Source: Rhynchopus sp. YZ270_cl-10
Taxonomy: Eukaryota; Euglenozoa; Diplonemea; Diplonemida; Diplonemidae
Length of the DNA: 64,000 nucleotides
Assembly: GCA_964035575.1 (NCBI GenBank)
Contig: OZ037834.1
Coordinates: forward strand, 2,077,598-2,141,597
Direction: 5' to 3'
Position numbers and translations under genes: made by a program. Below the pieces are notes generated by a model that had not been told where the DNA came from, searched no databases, and saw only the letters and a program-made list of their open reading frames with translations. Positions within the stretch are counted from its first letter, which is position 1; each line of letters opens with the position of its first letter. Positions 21,960 to 31,941 of this stretch are shown piece by piece.

Positions 21960-22252
21960 CCTTTTTTTTACTCTCTCTTTTTTGATATTTTTCTTTCTTT
22001 TTTTTTTTTCTCTCTGAAAAAAAGAATCAGGGGTAGGGGGGGATCTTTTGTTCTGTTGAACGGGGGGGGGGGGTGGGTTATGTGTTTGGACATCTATGTT
22101 GTGATGAGTCACAAAAAAAAAAGGATTTTTTTAATTTAGACCCTAGGATTTTTCTTCCTTTTGTGCTTTTATCTGAGGCCGGCATCGTACAGTGGGTCAG
22201 ACGGCTCGTGGGAAGGGGCATGTGCACGGATTCTTATTCCTAGGAAATGTGG

Positions 22253-22630
22253 AGGGAGATATCTTTTCTGTTCCGTTCTGCTCGCATGCTTCTGTTCCTC
22301 AGTCAACAACACAACACCGCAACTAAGGCAAGGGAAGGATAGACATATATCTGCCTATCCCTAGTCAATGCGGGGGAGATATCCTTTATGTTCCGTTCTG
22401 CTCGCATGCTTCTGTTCCTCAGTCAACAACACAACACAACACCGCAACTAAGGCAAGGGAAGGATAGACATACATCTGCCTATCCCTAGTCAATGCGGGG
22501 GAGATACCTTTTCTGTTCCGTTCTGCGCGCATGCTTCTGTTCCTCAGTCAACAACACAACACAACACCGCAACTAAGGCAAGGGAAGGATAGACACACAT
22601 CTGCCTATCCCTAGTCAATGCGGGGGAGAT
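22253..22630. repeat. Three tandem ~120-125-bp units
   Basis: Units start at GGAGAT near 22255, 22375 and 22500, with a truncated fourth at 22625. Each carries TGTTCCGTTCTGC, CATGCTTCTGTTCCTC, an ACAAC run, and GGATAGACATATATCTGCC with CTATCC. The later units gained 5 bp by an extra ACAAC. Confidence 0.85.
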
Positions 22631-23060
22631 ATCTATTACCAAAAAACCCACACACCCCATGGGGCGTCTGCGCATACTATAAAACTTCACTTTTCCGGTC
22701 ATCTGTTCGGCTTTATCCCATACAGAACAATCCAAATGAACAGAACAAGAAGACTTTATCTTCCAGAATAAGCGTACCCCCTTCGTTCCCCACACTGCTT
22801 GTCTACTGTCTGCTGCAAGGCAGCTTTGGGTGTCTTTGTGTCTCATCTCTCCTTAGCTTAGTTGTCCTGAAGTGGAAGTTTCTTGCCTCTATCCTCAGCG
22901 ACCACCTGGTGGTTTATTGTTGGCCGCATACCCGAAAATCTCTCTTTTGCGATGACCTCTCACATACCACAGACTACACATTTCAGGAAAAAAAAAAAGC
23001 GTTCCCTCACACTAGGCTGTGGTCCCCATCAGCAAAACCCTTTTTTTTCTAAAGTAAAAG

Positions 23061-23904
23061 ATGTCCGAAAAAGTTGCAGGAGAGAAGAGGAAACGCGAGG
23101 AGCTGGACGAGGAGGAGGAGCGGGTGAAGGAGGAGGCTGAATTTGAGAATGTATGTGAATTTTTTTTTAATAGAAAAACGGTGTACCAAGGTATTTCACT
23201 GTCACGAGAGGGCTTTGGTATTTCAAGGCAAATTGAAAATTTGAGTACGTCGTGATTCACATTGTATATTCAAATAACCCCCCACATCACAACTAAAACC
23301 CACCCCACCACACAGGGCCCAATGTCTATCCTGAAGCACGCAATCAGATCCGAAAATAAGGTGCTGATAAATTGCCGCAACAGCAAAAAGCTCCTCGCAA
23401 AGGTGAAGGCGTTTGACCGCCACATGAACATGGTGCTTGAGGACGTCAACGAGCTGTGGACAGAGGTGCCTAAGACCAAGGCAGGGGAGAAGGCAGTGCC
23501 GCAGAACAGGTGTGTAACCAACCAATATTGGGGAATATTTTCACTATTTTCTACTTAGAGCGGGGTACTTGGGTGCTTTCCTCCGGATGGCTGGCATCGG
23601 AGGTGTACCTGCATCAATAACTACCATTTTTCTCTCTTTTTCGCATAAAAAGCGTGGAGCTCACGCGAGAAGAAAAAAAAGCGAGGTGTCCACACGTTTT
23701 CAATTATTCAAAATGAAATGGATTTTAGTAGGTCAGGACAAATGTAAGGATTGCCATGATTGAGAGGTTCATGCATTTTCCGCATCTCACAACGCTTCCA
23801 CCACCCTTTTTTTTTTCCCCAGGTTCCGCTTCATCCCAAAAATATTCGTGCGAGGAGACAACGTGATCCTGGTCGTCAAGAACCCCCCAGTTGCGTCCAA
23901 GTAA
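23061..23904 (+). CDS. Small nuclear ribonucleoprotein SmD2, three exons
   Basis: Exons 23061-23150, 23316-23509 and 23823-23904 join in frame to 121 residues. Donors are GTATGT and GTGTGT, acceptors CACAG and CCCAG. The protein has an acidic N-terminal lead, then Sm1 ([26 protein letters not shown] with [10 protein letters not shown]) and, after a short linker, Sm2 ([16 protein letters not shown]). Length and sequence agree with SmD2 (about 118 aa in animals). It is a core subunit of the Sm ring on U1, U2, U4 and U5 snRNAs and acts in pre-mRNA splicing. Intron 1 (165 nt) carries a family C repeat. Intron 2 is 313 nt. This is the best-identified gene in the window. Confidence 0.95.
23178..23238 (+). 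repeat. Family C repeat copy inside SmD2 intron 1
   Basis: GGTGTACCAAGGTATTTCAC, then TGTCACGAGAGGGCTTTGG and TATTTCAAGG. It matches the 3' half of family C and lies wholly within the intron, so it is transcribed with SmD2. Confidence 0.6.
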
Positions 23905-24320
23905 GCAACTCTGTTGAAAATGTCAGATCCCGCATAATTTAAAAAAGAATCAGCAAAACACAAAAGAAAATTGCTCTTTTTTTTCTTTTGTGTCCGGGCT
24001 TGTTCTTCTTTTTTGGGGTTTCGGGTAGGTTAGGGGAAAAAATGGGGATTTAGGGGGTGCTGTGGTGTTTTGTTTCATGGGAAGTTTTCGTTTTCTTTTT
24101 GTCTTTTTTTAATACAGCATCAACAACAACAACAAGGTTAAAATAATAACCATTTTTTCCCCCCTCAAAAAAAGCAAATAAACATGCAACACAATGTGGT
24201 GACGTGGGTACGTATATTGTTTTTTTCTTTTTTGTAAATTTGTGGGGGGGGAAACGAAAACAAGTTGGGGGGGGCCATGGAGCCTCTCGTGGGGTGGTAC
24301 GAAGATGAACGAACATTTTA

Positions 24321-24355
24321 TAAGATGTGCATGTACGCGAGACATACTCATCTTT
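24321..24355 (+). repeat. Family B-like hairpin (AAGATG/CATCTT variant)
   Basis: AAGATG and CATCTT form the outer arms where other copies have AAGGTG and CATCTT, turning a G-U pair into A-U. The inner arms are ATGT and ACAT. An A-rich run follows instead of T. Confidence 0.5.
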
Positions 24356-24782
24356 CAAAAAAAAAAAAATTTGAGGTAGACCAACAAATCAGACATGATA
24401 TCGCTGACAAAGTGTTTTCCTGAATTTTTTTTTTTTTTTGTTTTTGTTTTTTGTTTGGCGGTGCGGGGGGGTAGTGGCGGTGGGGTGGGTATTCAGTAGT
24501 AGGGAAACGCATCCTGGCGATGTGGGCTGTTGCAGTCTTCTCTATTACTAACCAAGTTTTCAAAAAAAAAAAAAAAAAGTTTTCCCCACAATTTCCAAAC
24601 TCAAAGACACATCGCACGATTCTCCCCATCGCTTTTTAGAGCGATTCAAATCACACAGTGAAGGACTATCTGAATGGCAAGGTACAGCGTCTTCTTCTTT
24701 TTTCCTTTTTCCTTTTGCGGATTGCGCCTCCCAATCTCATTTTCTTCTGAGATGTAAAAATTACGCAAAATGGACGTTGGAC

Positions 24783-24838
24783 TGCATGGTTGGGGTCGAC
24801 TCCCCCGGTACACCCGGTCATTGTACCAAGGTACCCGA
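24783..24838 (+). repeat. Family C repeat copy, 5' half
   Basis: GCATGGTTGGGGTCGACTCC, then CCCGGTACACCCGGTCATTG and ACCAAGGTACC. The first hairpin is changed on both arms relative to the 16639 copy. Confidence 0.5.
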
Positions 24839-24914
24839 ACTCCTCAACCACCGTGGATTGTCCGCGTCAAGGTTCCTCCAGTACACCACGGATTGTTCAG
24901 GTTCGTCTCGTCCT

Positions 24915-25095
24915 TCGACACAACGTCGCGTGTCCCTTCAGCAGCTTGTTGAGCGTCATGCCATGTACCCCATTTGCGCTACTATTGGAGAAGGCGCATG
25001 CCTGGGAACGCATCCCGGCGACGTTGCAGAAGCTTCTTTCATGAAGCGGACGGATCACATACGACTTGCCTGACCCACCCTTCCCCCCTGCAGCC
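24915..25095 (-). pseudogene. Pif1-like helicase fragment (element fossil)
   Basis: The minus strand shows a Walker A loop (GGKGGSGKSYVIR) and, shortly after, a motif-Ia-like stretch (SNSSANGVHGMTLNKLLKG) as in Pif1/Helitron-type helicases. It is a short, broken remnant with no surrounding domain and probably comes from a mobile element. The source family is not determined. Confidence 0.45.
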
Positions 25096-25138
25096 TCAGA
25101 TAATCGTCCGGTCCTGCCAGTTTGTTCTGCGACACCTT

Positions 25139-25180
25139 CAGCGCTGTTCACGAGCGGGGCTATTATTTCAAGCGAACGTT
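25139..25180 (+). repeat. Family C repeat copy, 3' half
   Basis: GCTGTTCACGAGCGGGGCTA, then TTATTTCAAGCGAACG and T7. It matches the end of family C. Confidence 0.5.
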
Positions 25181-25288
25181 TCTTTTTTTAACCCTCTGAA
25201 AATAGATACAGCTTTTCAAAAATAACCTTGGCTTGTATTACCAACATAATTTTTTAACCCTACCCCTTCACCACAGTACACAAAGAAG

Positions 25289-27643
25289 ATGCTCCCTGTA
25301 AGAGTTGCTAGGCATAAAAACCCGCAGAAAGGGGTGGAAAAGGCAGCCCCTCTGCCAAGCGATGGTCACGCCAACGACAGTGTTGTGGTCACAGCGGACC
25401 TCCGCCGGCATTGTTTTGCAGTAGGGACCGCACCGCTGCCACCATCGCATCGCCACCCCCCTCCTCCTCCTCCTCGATCATCTCATACACAACGGTCTCC
25501 TTCTGCAGGCATTTCGTCTCGCTCACGCTCAGGATTGACAGACATCACCCCTATAGCGCATCAGGTTCACAACCGGCCGAGACAACCAAGCAAATCCTCC
25601 CTCACTTCGTCTTCATCCCGCCCATTATCGGAATGCGATGAAAATCGGGTGAAACGGAGTTCATTATCGCGACGTTCTGCCTCAGGGGGGAGTTCGAGTG
25701 TTACCTCAAAATGCATCTCTGAACATTGTTACTCAACGATGTTGGATCCGGGGTTGAATGGGCTATTGCAGGAGTTGTTTGTGAGGATCTGTGAAGGCGC
25801 GTGTTGTGATGAGGTGCGTGATCTTGCTGATGTATTAGGAGTGGAGGAAGTGACGGAGCGGAGTGTAGCGGAGGTGGTAGAGGGATACGCAATGTCGCAA
25901 ACACTCTTCGCGAAGTTCATTCGACGCGTCGTCTGCGACAATACCTGCACGCTCTCTGCTTTAAACACAGCCAACCTAGAAGTTCACGACCGATTCTCCT
26001 GGGACCTCCAAAACCCTGTTCTCCCACCAGACACCTCAGAGCTCCACTATGTTACGTTTATCTCGCATTTCATCGCAACCCTGGCTCTGTACAATGACCT
26101 GCAGAATATACCGCGGTATTATGTAAACCCTTCGACGCTGTCGTTTCAGGATATCCAAGCGGAGAGGTGGCTGTTCGTGAACGCCTTCATTGCGAAAATG
26201 AAATGTCAGTTTTATGGAGCAAATGAAAGCCAAAAATGCGAGTTTATCGAAGAGGTGGTGAAAAGGAGCTTGGGGTTGGAGTGTGGAGGGAAAGCGGTGG
26301 TAGTGAAGGTGTTTTCTGGGGAGTGCTTGGAGAGGGTGCAGGCGGTGTTTGCGAAGTTCTGGCATCGTTCTGATTTATCGATTCTTCAGGGGGAGAAGCT
26401 GCTCGCGCAGCACAGACACGATGGTCTCAGAGCGGAACACTTCGCAAGGCTTCTCTCCTTCTTCTCTATAGCACCTAATACAGAGGTCGACTCCTCCTGC
26501 CTTGGGTCGCACCACAGCTTTTCCGCCATCATGTCTTCACCACACACCCTCCACTCAGAGCTCAACCTCCAAGACTTCATCGACACATTGTCAATCCTTG
26601 CCACAACTCGCATTTTGACAGAGAAATCCACTCCTGAGGGCTATGTGGATGGGGTGTTGAGTGAACTAAAGAGGATTTTGGAGGAGCTCAAGATTTTTGA
26701 TCAGTTGGGTGAAGTGCTGCCGAGAGCCCACTTGGAATCGTTTTTGCGGAAGGCGGGGCACAGCAGCGATGTGGATGTGGAGCGTATGGGGGGGCGCTCT
26801 GCGTCGTTGTCGAGGCGTAGTGGGAGTAGCTCTGCGGGGGGTGGGTGGGGAGGGCGGTCTCGCGTTGCATCCAGCTCTGCGCGAAGCATGCCTGTCTCAA
26901 GCAAGGATGGCGGTGGGTCGGTCGCTCTCAGCACAGAGCTGTCTTATGCGTCGCTCCGTTCAGCATTGCTGCGCATTTTTGCGGCATACGCAGGATATCG
27001 AAACAGCGAAAACGTCCGTCCCGCGGTGACTCAAATGCAACTCAAACAGCTCCATTCTGATCTTTGTCGTCCAGGAAAAGGAGGGTACAGTGACTTCGCG
27101 GTATGGCGATTCGCTGCAGAGCGTGAAGGGAAAGAAATCGGGTTTGGTGCATTCGAGCGCATTATATGCCATATTGCTCAGGTGTGGCGTGCTAAGTCGC
27201 ACGCCATGGAGGGGGTGGCGGTGTACGCCTTCATGCGTGAGGTGGTGTGGTGCTGCCCTGCTGTGAAGCGGACTGCACCCTCCTTGGGAGGTGTGTATAC
27301 TATCGCCACGGAGGTGGGCGAGTTCGAGGTGGCGTCAGAACTGCTGCCGTTGCCGCCTTCGGTGGGCGCATTGTATGAGTCATGTGGTGCGGGCAGCTTT
27401 GAGACTATGAAGGATCTTGACCTCGCGCCGACCGCGCTGCTGCGTAAGATGTACCGTATGAGTGCAGTGGCGGGCTGCATCACAGCGCCCGATGGGGTGC
27501 ATCTCACGGAGCTCTCGTTTCTGGATTTGTTGCTCCGTCTTGGGGACTTCAAGTACGCGAAGAGCCCTGTGTGCAGGAATGTGAACGACCGTCTGGCTGC
27601 GTTGGTGTCGCATATGTTCATGGCGTTGAGTGGGAAGCGGTGA
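25289..27643 (+). CDS. Hypothetical 784-aa protein
   Basis: One open frame of 784 codons ending TGA. The first ~140 residues are low-complexity (Ser, Pro, Arg), and the true start could be later or in an upstream exon, because a possible acceptor (CACCACAG) lies 13 bp before the ATG. From about residue 150 (LDPGLNGLLQELFVRICEGAC) to the end the sequence looks globular and helix-rich. A Ser/Gly/Arg linker lies near 505-545. The segment with KQLHSDLCRPGKGGYSDFAV and GFGAFERIICHIAQVW loosely resembles an EF-hand or p25-alpha-type helical module, but no calcium loop is evident. I do not recognise the family. First gene of the dense plus-strand block. Confidence 0.75.
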   Translation: MLPVRVARHKNPQKGVEKAAPLPSDGHANDSVVVTADLRRHCFAVGTAPLPPSHRHPPPPPPRSSHTQRSPSAGISSRSRSGLTDITPIAHQVHNRPRQPSKSSLTSSSSRPLSECDENRVKRSSLSRRSASGGSSSVTSKCISEHCYSTMLDPGLNGLLQELFVRICEGACCDEVRDLADVLGVEEVTERSVAEVVEGYAMSQTLFAKFIRRVVCDNTCTLSALNTANLEVHDRFSWDLQNPVLPPDTSELHYVTFISHFIATLALYNDLQNIPRYYVNPSTLSFQDIQAERWLFVNAFIAKMKCQFYGANESQKCEFIEEVVKRSLGLECGGKAVVVKVFSGECLERVQAVFAKFWHRSDLSILQGEKLLAQHRHDGLRAEHFARLLSFFSIAPNTEVDSSCLGSHHSFSAIMSSPHTLHSELNLQDFIDTLSILATTRILTEKSTPEGYVDGVLSELKRILEELKIFDQLGEVLPRAHLESFLRKAGHSSDVDVERMGGRSASLSRRSGSSSAGGGWGGRSRVASSSARSMPVSSKDGGGSVALSTELSYASLRSALLRIFAAYAGYRNSENVRPAVTQMQLKQLHSDLCRPGKGGYSDFAVWRFAAEREGKEIGFGAFERIICHIAQVWRAKSHAMEGVAVYAFMREVVWCCPAVKRTAPSLGGVYTIATEVGEFEVASELLPLPPSVGALYESCGAGSFETMKDLDLAPTALLRKMYRMSAVAGCITAPDGVHLTELSFLDLLLRLGDFKYAKSPVCRNVNDRLAALVSHMFMALSGKR

Positions 27644-27807
27644 TTGTAGATGGGTAGAAGGGTGTGTGGGGGATATAGATAGATTAGAATGTACTAAAAA
27701 AGGAAAATGTTTTGCAGTGTGTTGCTCTTTATGATTTTACCCATGTTCAACTGAAAGCCACCCCACAGATACCTCGTGCATCTCACTTTACACTTTACAC
27801 TATTAGG

Positions 27808-28581
27808 ATGCCGCTTTTGCAGAAGGGCCTCGTGCTGGCGTCGCTTGTGGCCCTCAGCAACGCAGCAGGAGAGGCAAGCGTGCGTGTGGAGGGGCCTGCT
27901 CAGCAGGGGATCGTGCCGAATGGGGTCTCTGCGTCCCTCCCGATCCACCTCGAGTTCCTGTCCTCAGCAGGCAACCCTGCCTGGCCAGACATCAGCGCAC
28001 CGACAGTGGTGCCCGGTGCACGTCTGCAGGACCCACCAGCACACCTGCGCCTGCTCCCAACAACGCTGTCGAACTGGGACCTTCCTGCAGGGACGGAGGT
28101 GACGTATTCGTGCCCGAACGAGCCTTCCCTGATTGATGTGTGCGACGCATGGGTGTTCTTCTACGCATGCCCGCAGAGCTGTGTGCGCACGTACCAGGGC
28201 GGCCTCCCAGGACTGCTTGCAGTGACCCCAGGATGGGAGAGGACGCAGTGCGCACCACGCTTCACAACAGGCGCACCCGGAGCCTCGTTCGTGCACCCGA
28301 TGGGAAGCTTCAGGAAGCAGCTTGCGCCGGGTGCGTCGACGACGTTCACGCTGCCTGCCAACGCAGAGTTTGTTGCCTTTGGTATTGACAAGGACGCTGT
28401 GGACTGCACGCAGCACCTCACTGTTGGTGCATGCCCTGTGATTGGCGGACGCTGCACCTGGGACGGATCTTCGTGCAAGAACAACAACTGCCAGGGCAGG
28501 TACGGCCCACCGCCGCCGTGCACCGAGTGCCCGTGGAAGGGGCTTGTGACACGTTCCCCGTCAGACGGTCCCTTCCCTTAA
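27808..28581 (+). CDS. Secreted Cys-containing protein, 257 aa
   Basis: The frame is open from 27712, but the ATG at 27808 gives a textbook signal peptide (MPLLQKGLVLASLVALSNAAG) and is preferred. The mature chain (~235 residues) has a moderate number of Cys (CPNEPSLIDVCDAWVFFYAC, CPQSC) and ends in a small Cys cluster: CPVIGGRCTWDGSSCKNNNC, then PPPPCTEC. It has no TM helix or anchor signal, so it is probably secreted or lumenal. Only 164 nt separate it from the previous stop. Family unknown. Codon use is similar to the giant EGF receptor (GC-rich third positions). Confidence 0.75.
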   Translation: MPLLQKGLVLASLVALSNAAGEASVRVEGPAQQGIVPNGVSASLPIHLEFLSSAGNPAWPDISAPTVVPGARLQDPPAHLRLLPTTLSNWDLPAGTEVTYSCPNEPSLIDVCDAWVFFYACPQSCVRTYQGGLPGLLAVTPGWERTQCAPRFTTGAPGASFVHPMGSFRKQLAPGASTTFTLPANAEFVAFGIDKDAVDCTQHLTVGACPVIGGRCTWDGSSCKNNNCQGRYGPPPPCTECPWKGLVTRSPSDGPFP

Positions 28582-29363
28582 GTTCCCCAATGAGAACGAG
28601 ACCACACGGATCGATTCTGTCTTGTGCATGAACATAAAAACCAACAACACAAATCTATATTACGCCACACCCTCTTCCGGCCATGGACCTGCCTACGGAA
28701 ACGTAGAGTAGCGATCTTCGGATGTGCGGTGTTTTCCTTCTTTATAAGTGACTACTAAAAAACTGTACCTGCAAAACGGCATACAAACACAGCTCGTTTC
28801 TCTTTTTCGAGCACCTTTCCCCCCCATTCATCCCTTTGCTTTCCCCATTCCACTGTGATACGTTGTGCTCTGAACTGCTTTAAATCCAGACCACAGCAAT
28901 CGCAGTCTACCGATTTTTTCTCCCCCTCCTTTTTTGCTCGATTTTCTCTCTTCGAGGTTCCATTAAAACAATTTTCATTGGCCTTTATTTTTTTTGACGC
29001 AGAGACCAGCAAAAACACACAAACCCCCCTCTCTCCCTCTCTCTCCTTTTTTTACGAACCACATTTTCACAACATTTTTGACACCTCTTTTGGCGTAGAT
29101 AAGAAGCGTTCTTAGCTTCAAAAATCATTCACCCCCCACAACCTCTATGTTTGCAACCTCACACCCTACCTCAGAAACGACACACACACACACCACTCTA
29201 CACCTCAATTTTCATTTTCCTCTTTTACCTTGCATTCTGTTAACCTCTTGCTCTGCCATCATACCCCCGACTCTAACAAAAAAAACAAGAGCACAAAGCA
29301 AACCAAAAAACTTCATAAAAACCCATTCAAAATACCCCCGACTCTAAAAGAAACTATCAAAAA
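28582..29363. other. Intergenic spacer, nothing recognised
   Basis: A pyrimidine-rich spacer between the secreted-protein gene and the TPR gene. The last 200 bp are C/A-rich without T-runs and probably contain the promoter and 5' UTR of the TPR gene. No repeat family or RNA was recognised. Confidence 0.5.
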
Positions 29364-31547
29364 ATGGGGTGTACAGAGTCACGCCACTCAGCCCCTCCAC
29401 AATCCCCCGCTACGCCGTGTACTCCTAATAGGGGGAATGAGGGGACGTCTCCAAGGGAGAGTGGAGAGGACACTGCGCTGATGTGCTACTGTCGTGGTGT
29501 GGAGAAGAAGGATGGGGGGGATTACCACGGTGCTCGCACACTGCTTGAAGCGGCCCGCAGTTTGCAGGAACAATCCTCAAAGAATGATGATCTTGCAAAC
29601 ACTTACTTAACGTTAGCTTCCGTGCATTGCTCTCTTGGTGATACAGCTTCTGCTTTGGTTTTATATGACAAAGCGATTCTCATTCAGGAAGACATCTCCA
29701 GTCCTCTTCTTGCAGAAACCTATACCAAGACAGCATCGCTTTATCATGACAGTGGGGATCTCACTAAAGCGTTATCCTTATATGAAAAGGCGCTGGACAA
29801 ACAAAAAGACGACCCTCTTCGATCAAATCTGTACCAACACATTGCGTCTATCTACGATGGAATGGGGGATTCCGATGGTGCATTATCAAATTATCAAAAA
29901 GCGCAAAGTATTCTGGAGAATGGAGTCAAAGGACTGGAATTGGCGAAGGTATACCACAATATAGCTTGGCAGTTAGAAGGAAAAGGGGACTTTGATGGGG
30001 CGCATGAAATGAATGAAAATGCTTTATCAATTCGAGCAGGGTGTGGACCACATGGAGAAGACATGGCGGAGTCCTACGAAGCAAAGAGCAGACACGAAGA
30101 ACGCTGTGGTAATATCGCCTCTGCGTTGACCAATCACCTCGCTGCGTTGTCAATTCACCTCCGCGAATGGGTTCCACTCCACCCGAGGCTTCCTGTAGAA
30201 CACAACCGCACTGCAGAACTGATGATTCGTCTCCAACGCTACTCCGAAGCTCTTTCCCATGCAGACAAAGCGATCCTTGCGGATACTTCTTTTAAGGTCC
30301 CTTATCATACAAAAGGGATGGCTTTATTTAAATTAGGGAGAATCCAAGATGCGGTGTCCTGCTTTAACACTGCGTTAGAAAAGGACAGTGGGTATGCAGA
30401 TGCATTGATAAGCAAGATGGAAGCTTTGGAAGAAGTTCCTGTAGACACCTTATGGTTGGAAGAGGAGCTGACCAGCGCATTAATTGCGAAGGAAAAGCTG
30501 CGGCCAACGGATTACAACGCAACGTACGTTCTTCGCATGGCAGCGGCAGCGAAGGCACTCCACGTTGATTTGTCCGGAACGTTTCATAGTATGAGCATCA
30601 ATGAAAAATACCATGCAGGGGAACCAACAAGCAATGCTGCACTAAAGGAGAGGGTTGCGGTGTTGGAGGACCTCTTAGAAGCGACACAGAAGACTGTAAA
30701 GTACAATGAAGAGCGAATTTGCGCAGTAGAAGAAAGAGTGACGGCAACCGAAGTAGCGCAGGCAGTTTTTGAAGGAGAGCTGTTAGGGTTACGATGGACA
30801 CAAGACACGATGCAGCAGGCTGTCGAGGACGCAGAGCACACATTAACAGATTTGGTGTTACGTGACGCTCACCGTCTCGAAGCTGAAGAGACCCTCCGCA
30901 AAGTAGAGGATTTCAATGCAAATGCGGATCTTCGGCATTTCTATGGTGCGGTCTCCTCCGAGCTTGCCGCAGCCTTTTCCGCTTCGGTCGCACTCCACAG
31001 TGGAGAAATTAGCAAACGAGGCGACCGCTATGAGTCCATCTTCTTTTATGCCAGGCAGCTCACTTCGTTGGTTCCTTTAGTAGGGCAGCTGGTAGCGATT
31101 GTGATTACCCGAGGCGCGAAATTTATTAGAAACGTCGAAAATGGACGGCGTTTGCAAGAAGTGGAGCGGCTTCTGGACCTCAACCTTTCACCTCTGCAGC
31201 ATAGCAACATCAGTGTCAGGGTTGGGGTGCTGCTCACGGAACGTTACTATGATAAGATCGTTGCGCTGAAAGGGGAAAAGGTGCCAAATGGCTTATTCGA
31301 CCGTATCAAGGACGACGGCATGCTTGGTGCATTCATCAAGAAGAATGAAACCATCGCAAAGGTGCAAGGGCGCCTAGCGGCGCTGGAGATCATCAACAAT
31401 CTGATGGAGGAGGCCGTGGCAGAGAACCTCTGTGTGCAACGGTATCGGCAGTGCCCGGCGGATGTGGATAAATGGGTGGCGGAGCAGTTTGTGTTGTTCG
31501 AGGGGAAGGGGGAGGAGGAGGATGAAGAGGAGGAGGAGGAGGGTTAG
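29364..31547 (+). CDS. N-terminally acylated TPR protein, 727 aa
   Basis: The N-terminus MGCTES fits N-myristoylation at Gly2 with a neighbouring palmitoylatable Cys3, predicting membrane association. Residues ~37-350 form about seven to eight tetratricopeptide repeats (for example LANTYLTLASVHCSLGDTAS and AETYTKTASLYHDSGDLTKA), a protein-binding superhelix of the kinesin-light-chain/LGN style. Residues ~430-520 look like coiled coil. The C-terminal third is helical with a hydrophobic patch (LTSLVPLVGQLVAIVITRGA) and ends in an acidic tail (EEEDEEEEEEG). Likely a signalling or scaffold adaptor at a membrane. The partner is unknown. The start codon follows an A-rich leader typical of the neighbours. 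Confidence 0.8.
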   Translation: MGCTESRHSAPPQSPATPCTPNRGNEGTSPRESGEDTALMCYCRGVEKKDGGDYHGARTLLEAARSLQEQSSKNDDLANTYLTLASVHCSLGDTASALVLYDKAILIQEDISSPLLAETYTKTASLYHDSGDLTKALSLYEKALDKQKDDPLRSNLYQHIASIYDGMGDSDGALSNYQKAQSILENGVKGLELAKVYHNIAWQLEGKGDFDGAHEMNENALSIRAGCGPHGEDMAESYEAKSRHEERCGNIASALTNHLAALSIHLREWVPLHPRLPVEHNRTAELMIRLQRYSEALSHADKAILADTSFKVPYHTKGMALFKLGRIQDAVSCFNTALEKDSGYADALISKMEALEEVPVDTLWLEEELTSALIAKEKLRPTDYNATYVLRMAAAAKALHVDLSGTFHSMSINEKYHAGEPTSNAALKERVAVLEDLLEATQKTVKYNEERICAVEERVTATEVAQAVFEGELLGLRWTQDTMQQAVEDAEHTLTDLVLRDAHRLEAEETLRKVEDFNANADLRHFYGAVSSELAAAFSASVALHSGEISKRGDRYESIFFYARQLTSLVPLVGQLVAIVITRGAKFIRNVENGRRLQEVERLLDLNLSPLQHSNISVRVGVLLTERYYDKIVALKGEKVPNGLFDRIKDDGMLGAFIKKNETIAKVQGRLAALEIINNLMEEAVAENLCVQRYRQCPADVDKWVAEQFVLFEGKGEEEDEEEEEEG

Positions 31548-31772
31548 GAGATTATCTCGTACATCCATGTATCGTTGTATAGATCTAGTTTATTGTTGGT
31601 GAGCAAATGATGGATTGGATAATTATTAGGCGTTTTTTTTTTGAGGCTAATGGGATTCAGATTTTGTTTGTTAGCGTATGAATTTTGCTTTTTTTTTTGA
31701 TGTGTGTGTTGTGAGGAAATCAGGTATATTGGGTCCTTCCTGTGTGGAATGTGGCTTTTTTTTTTTCCCTTC

Positions 31773-31808
31773 CGTGCCTGCGTCCACAGAGGTGTTTGCA
31801 CTTCAACT
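31773..31808 (+). repeat. Family A hairpin copy
   Basis: CGTGCCTGCGTCC, ACAGA, GGTG, TTTGCAC, then TTCAACTGCC. 225 bp past the TPR gene stop. Confidence 0.6.
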
Positions 31809-31941
31809 GCCATTAGTTTGGTGTTCCAAGCCATGCTCGTCTATTTTATCAATTCACCTTTTCTTAGGGTGTGCTGCCGCCACTGTTTTCATTAGAACTG
31901 TGAGGTGTTTCAACCACCGTGCGGGGAAGGCATTCATCTTC

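Larger units (their letters stand above)
12472..23060. other. 10.6-kb gene-free region rich in small elements
   Basis: No convincing gene is visible between the giant receptor and SmD2. The DNA is full of homopolymer T and A runs. It holds the family A, B and C hairpins, a foldback element (13218-13435), a Harbinger-like MITE, a piggyBac-like MITE and a 120-bp tandem repeat, each listed separately. The stretches 18746-20730 and 20770-21250 contain only low-complexity A/T-rich sequence. Confidence 0.6.
23905..25288. other. Intergenic with element debris
   Basis: T-rich spacer between SmD2 and the 784-aa gene. It holds a family B-like hairpin (24321), two family C copies (24783, 25139) and a minus-strand Pif1-like helicase remnant (24915-25095). 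No intact gene is seen. Confidence 0.55.
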
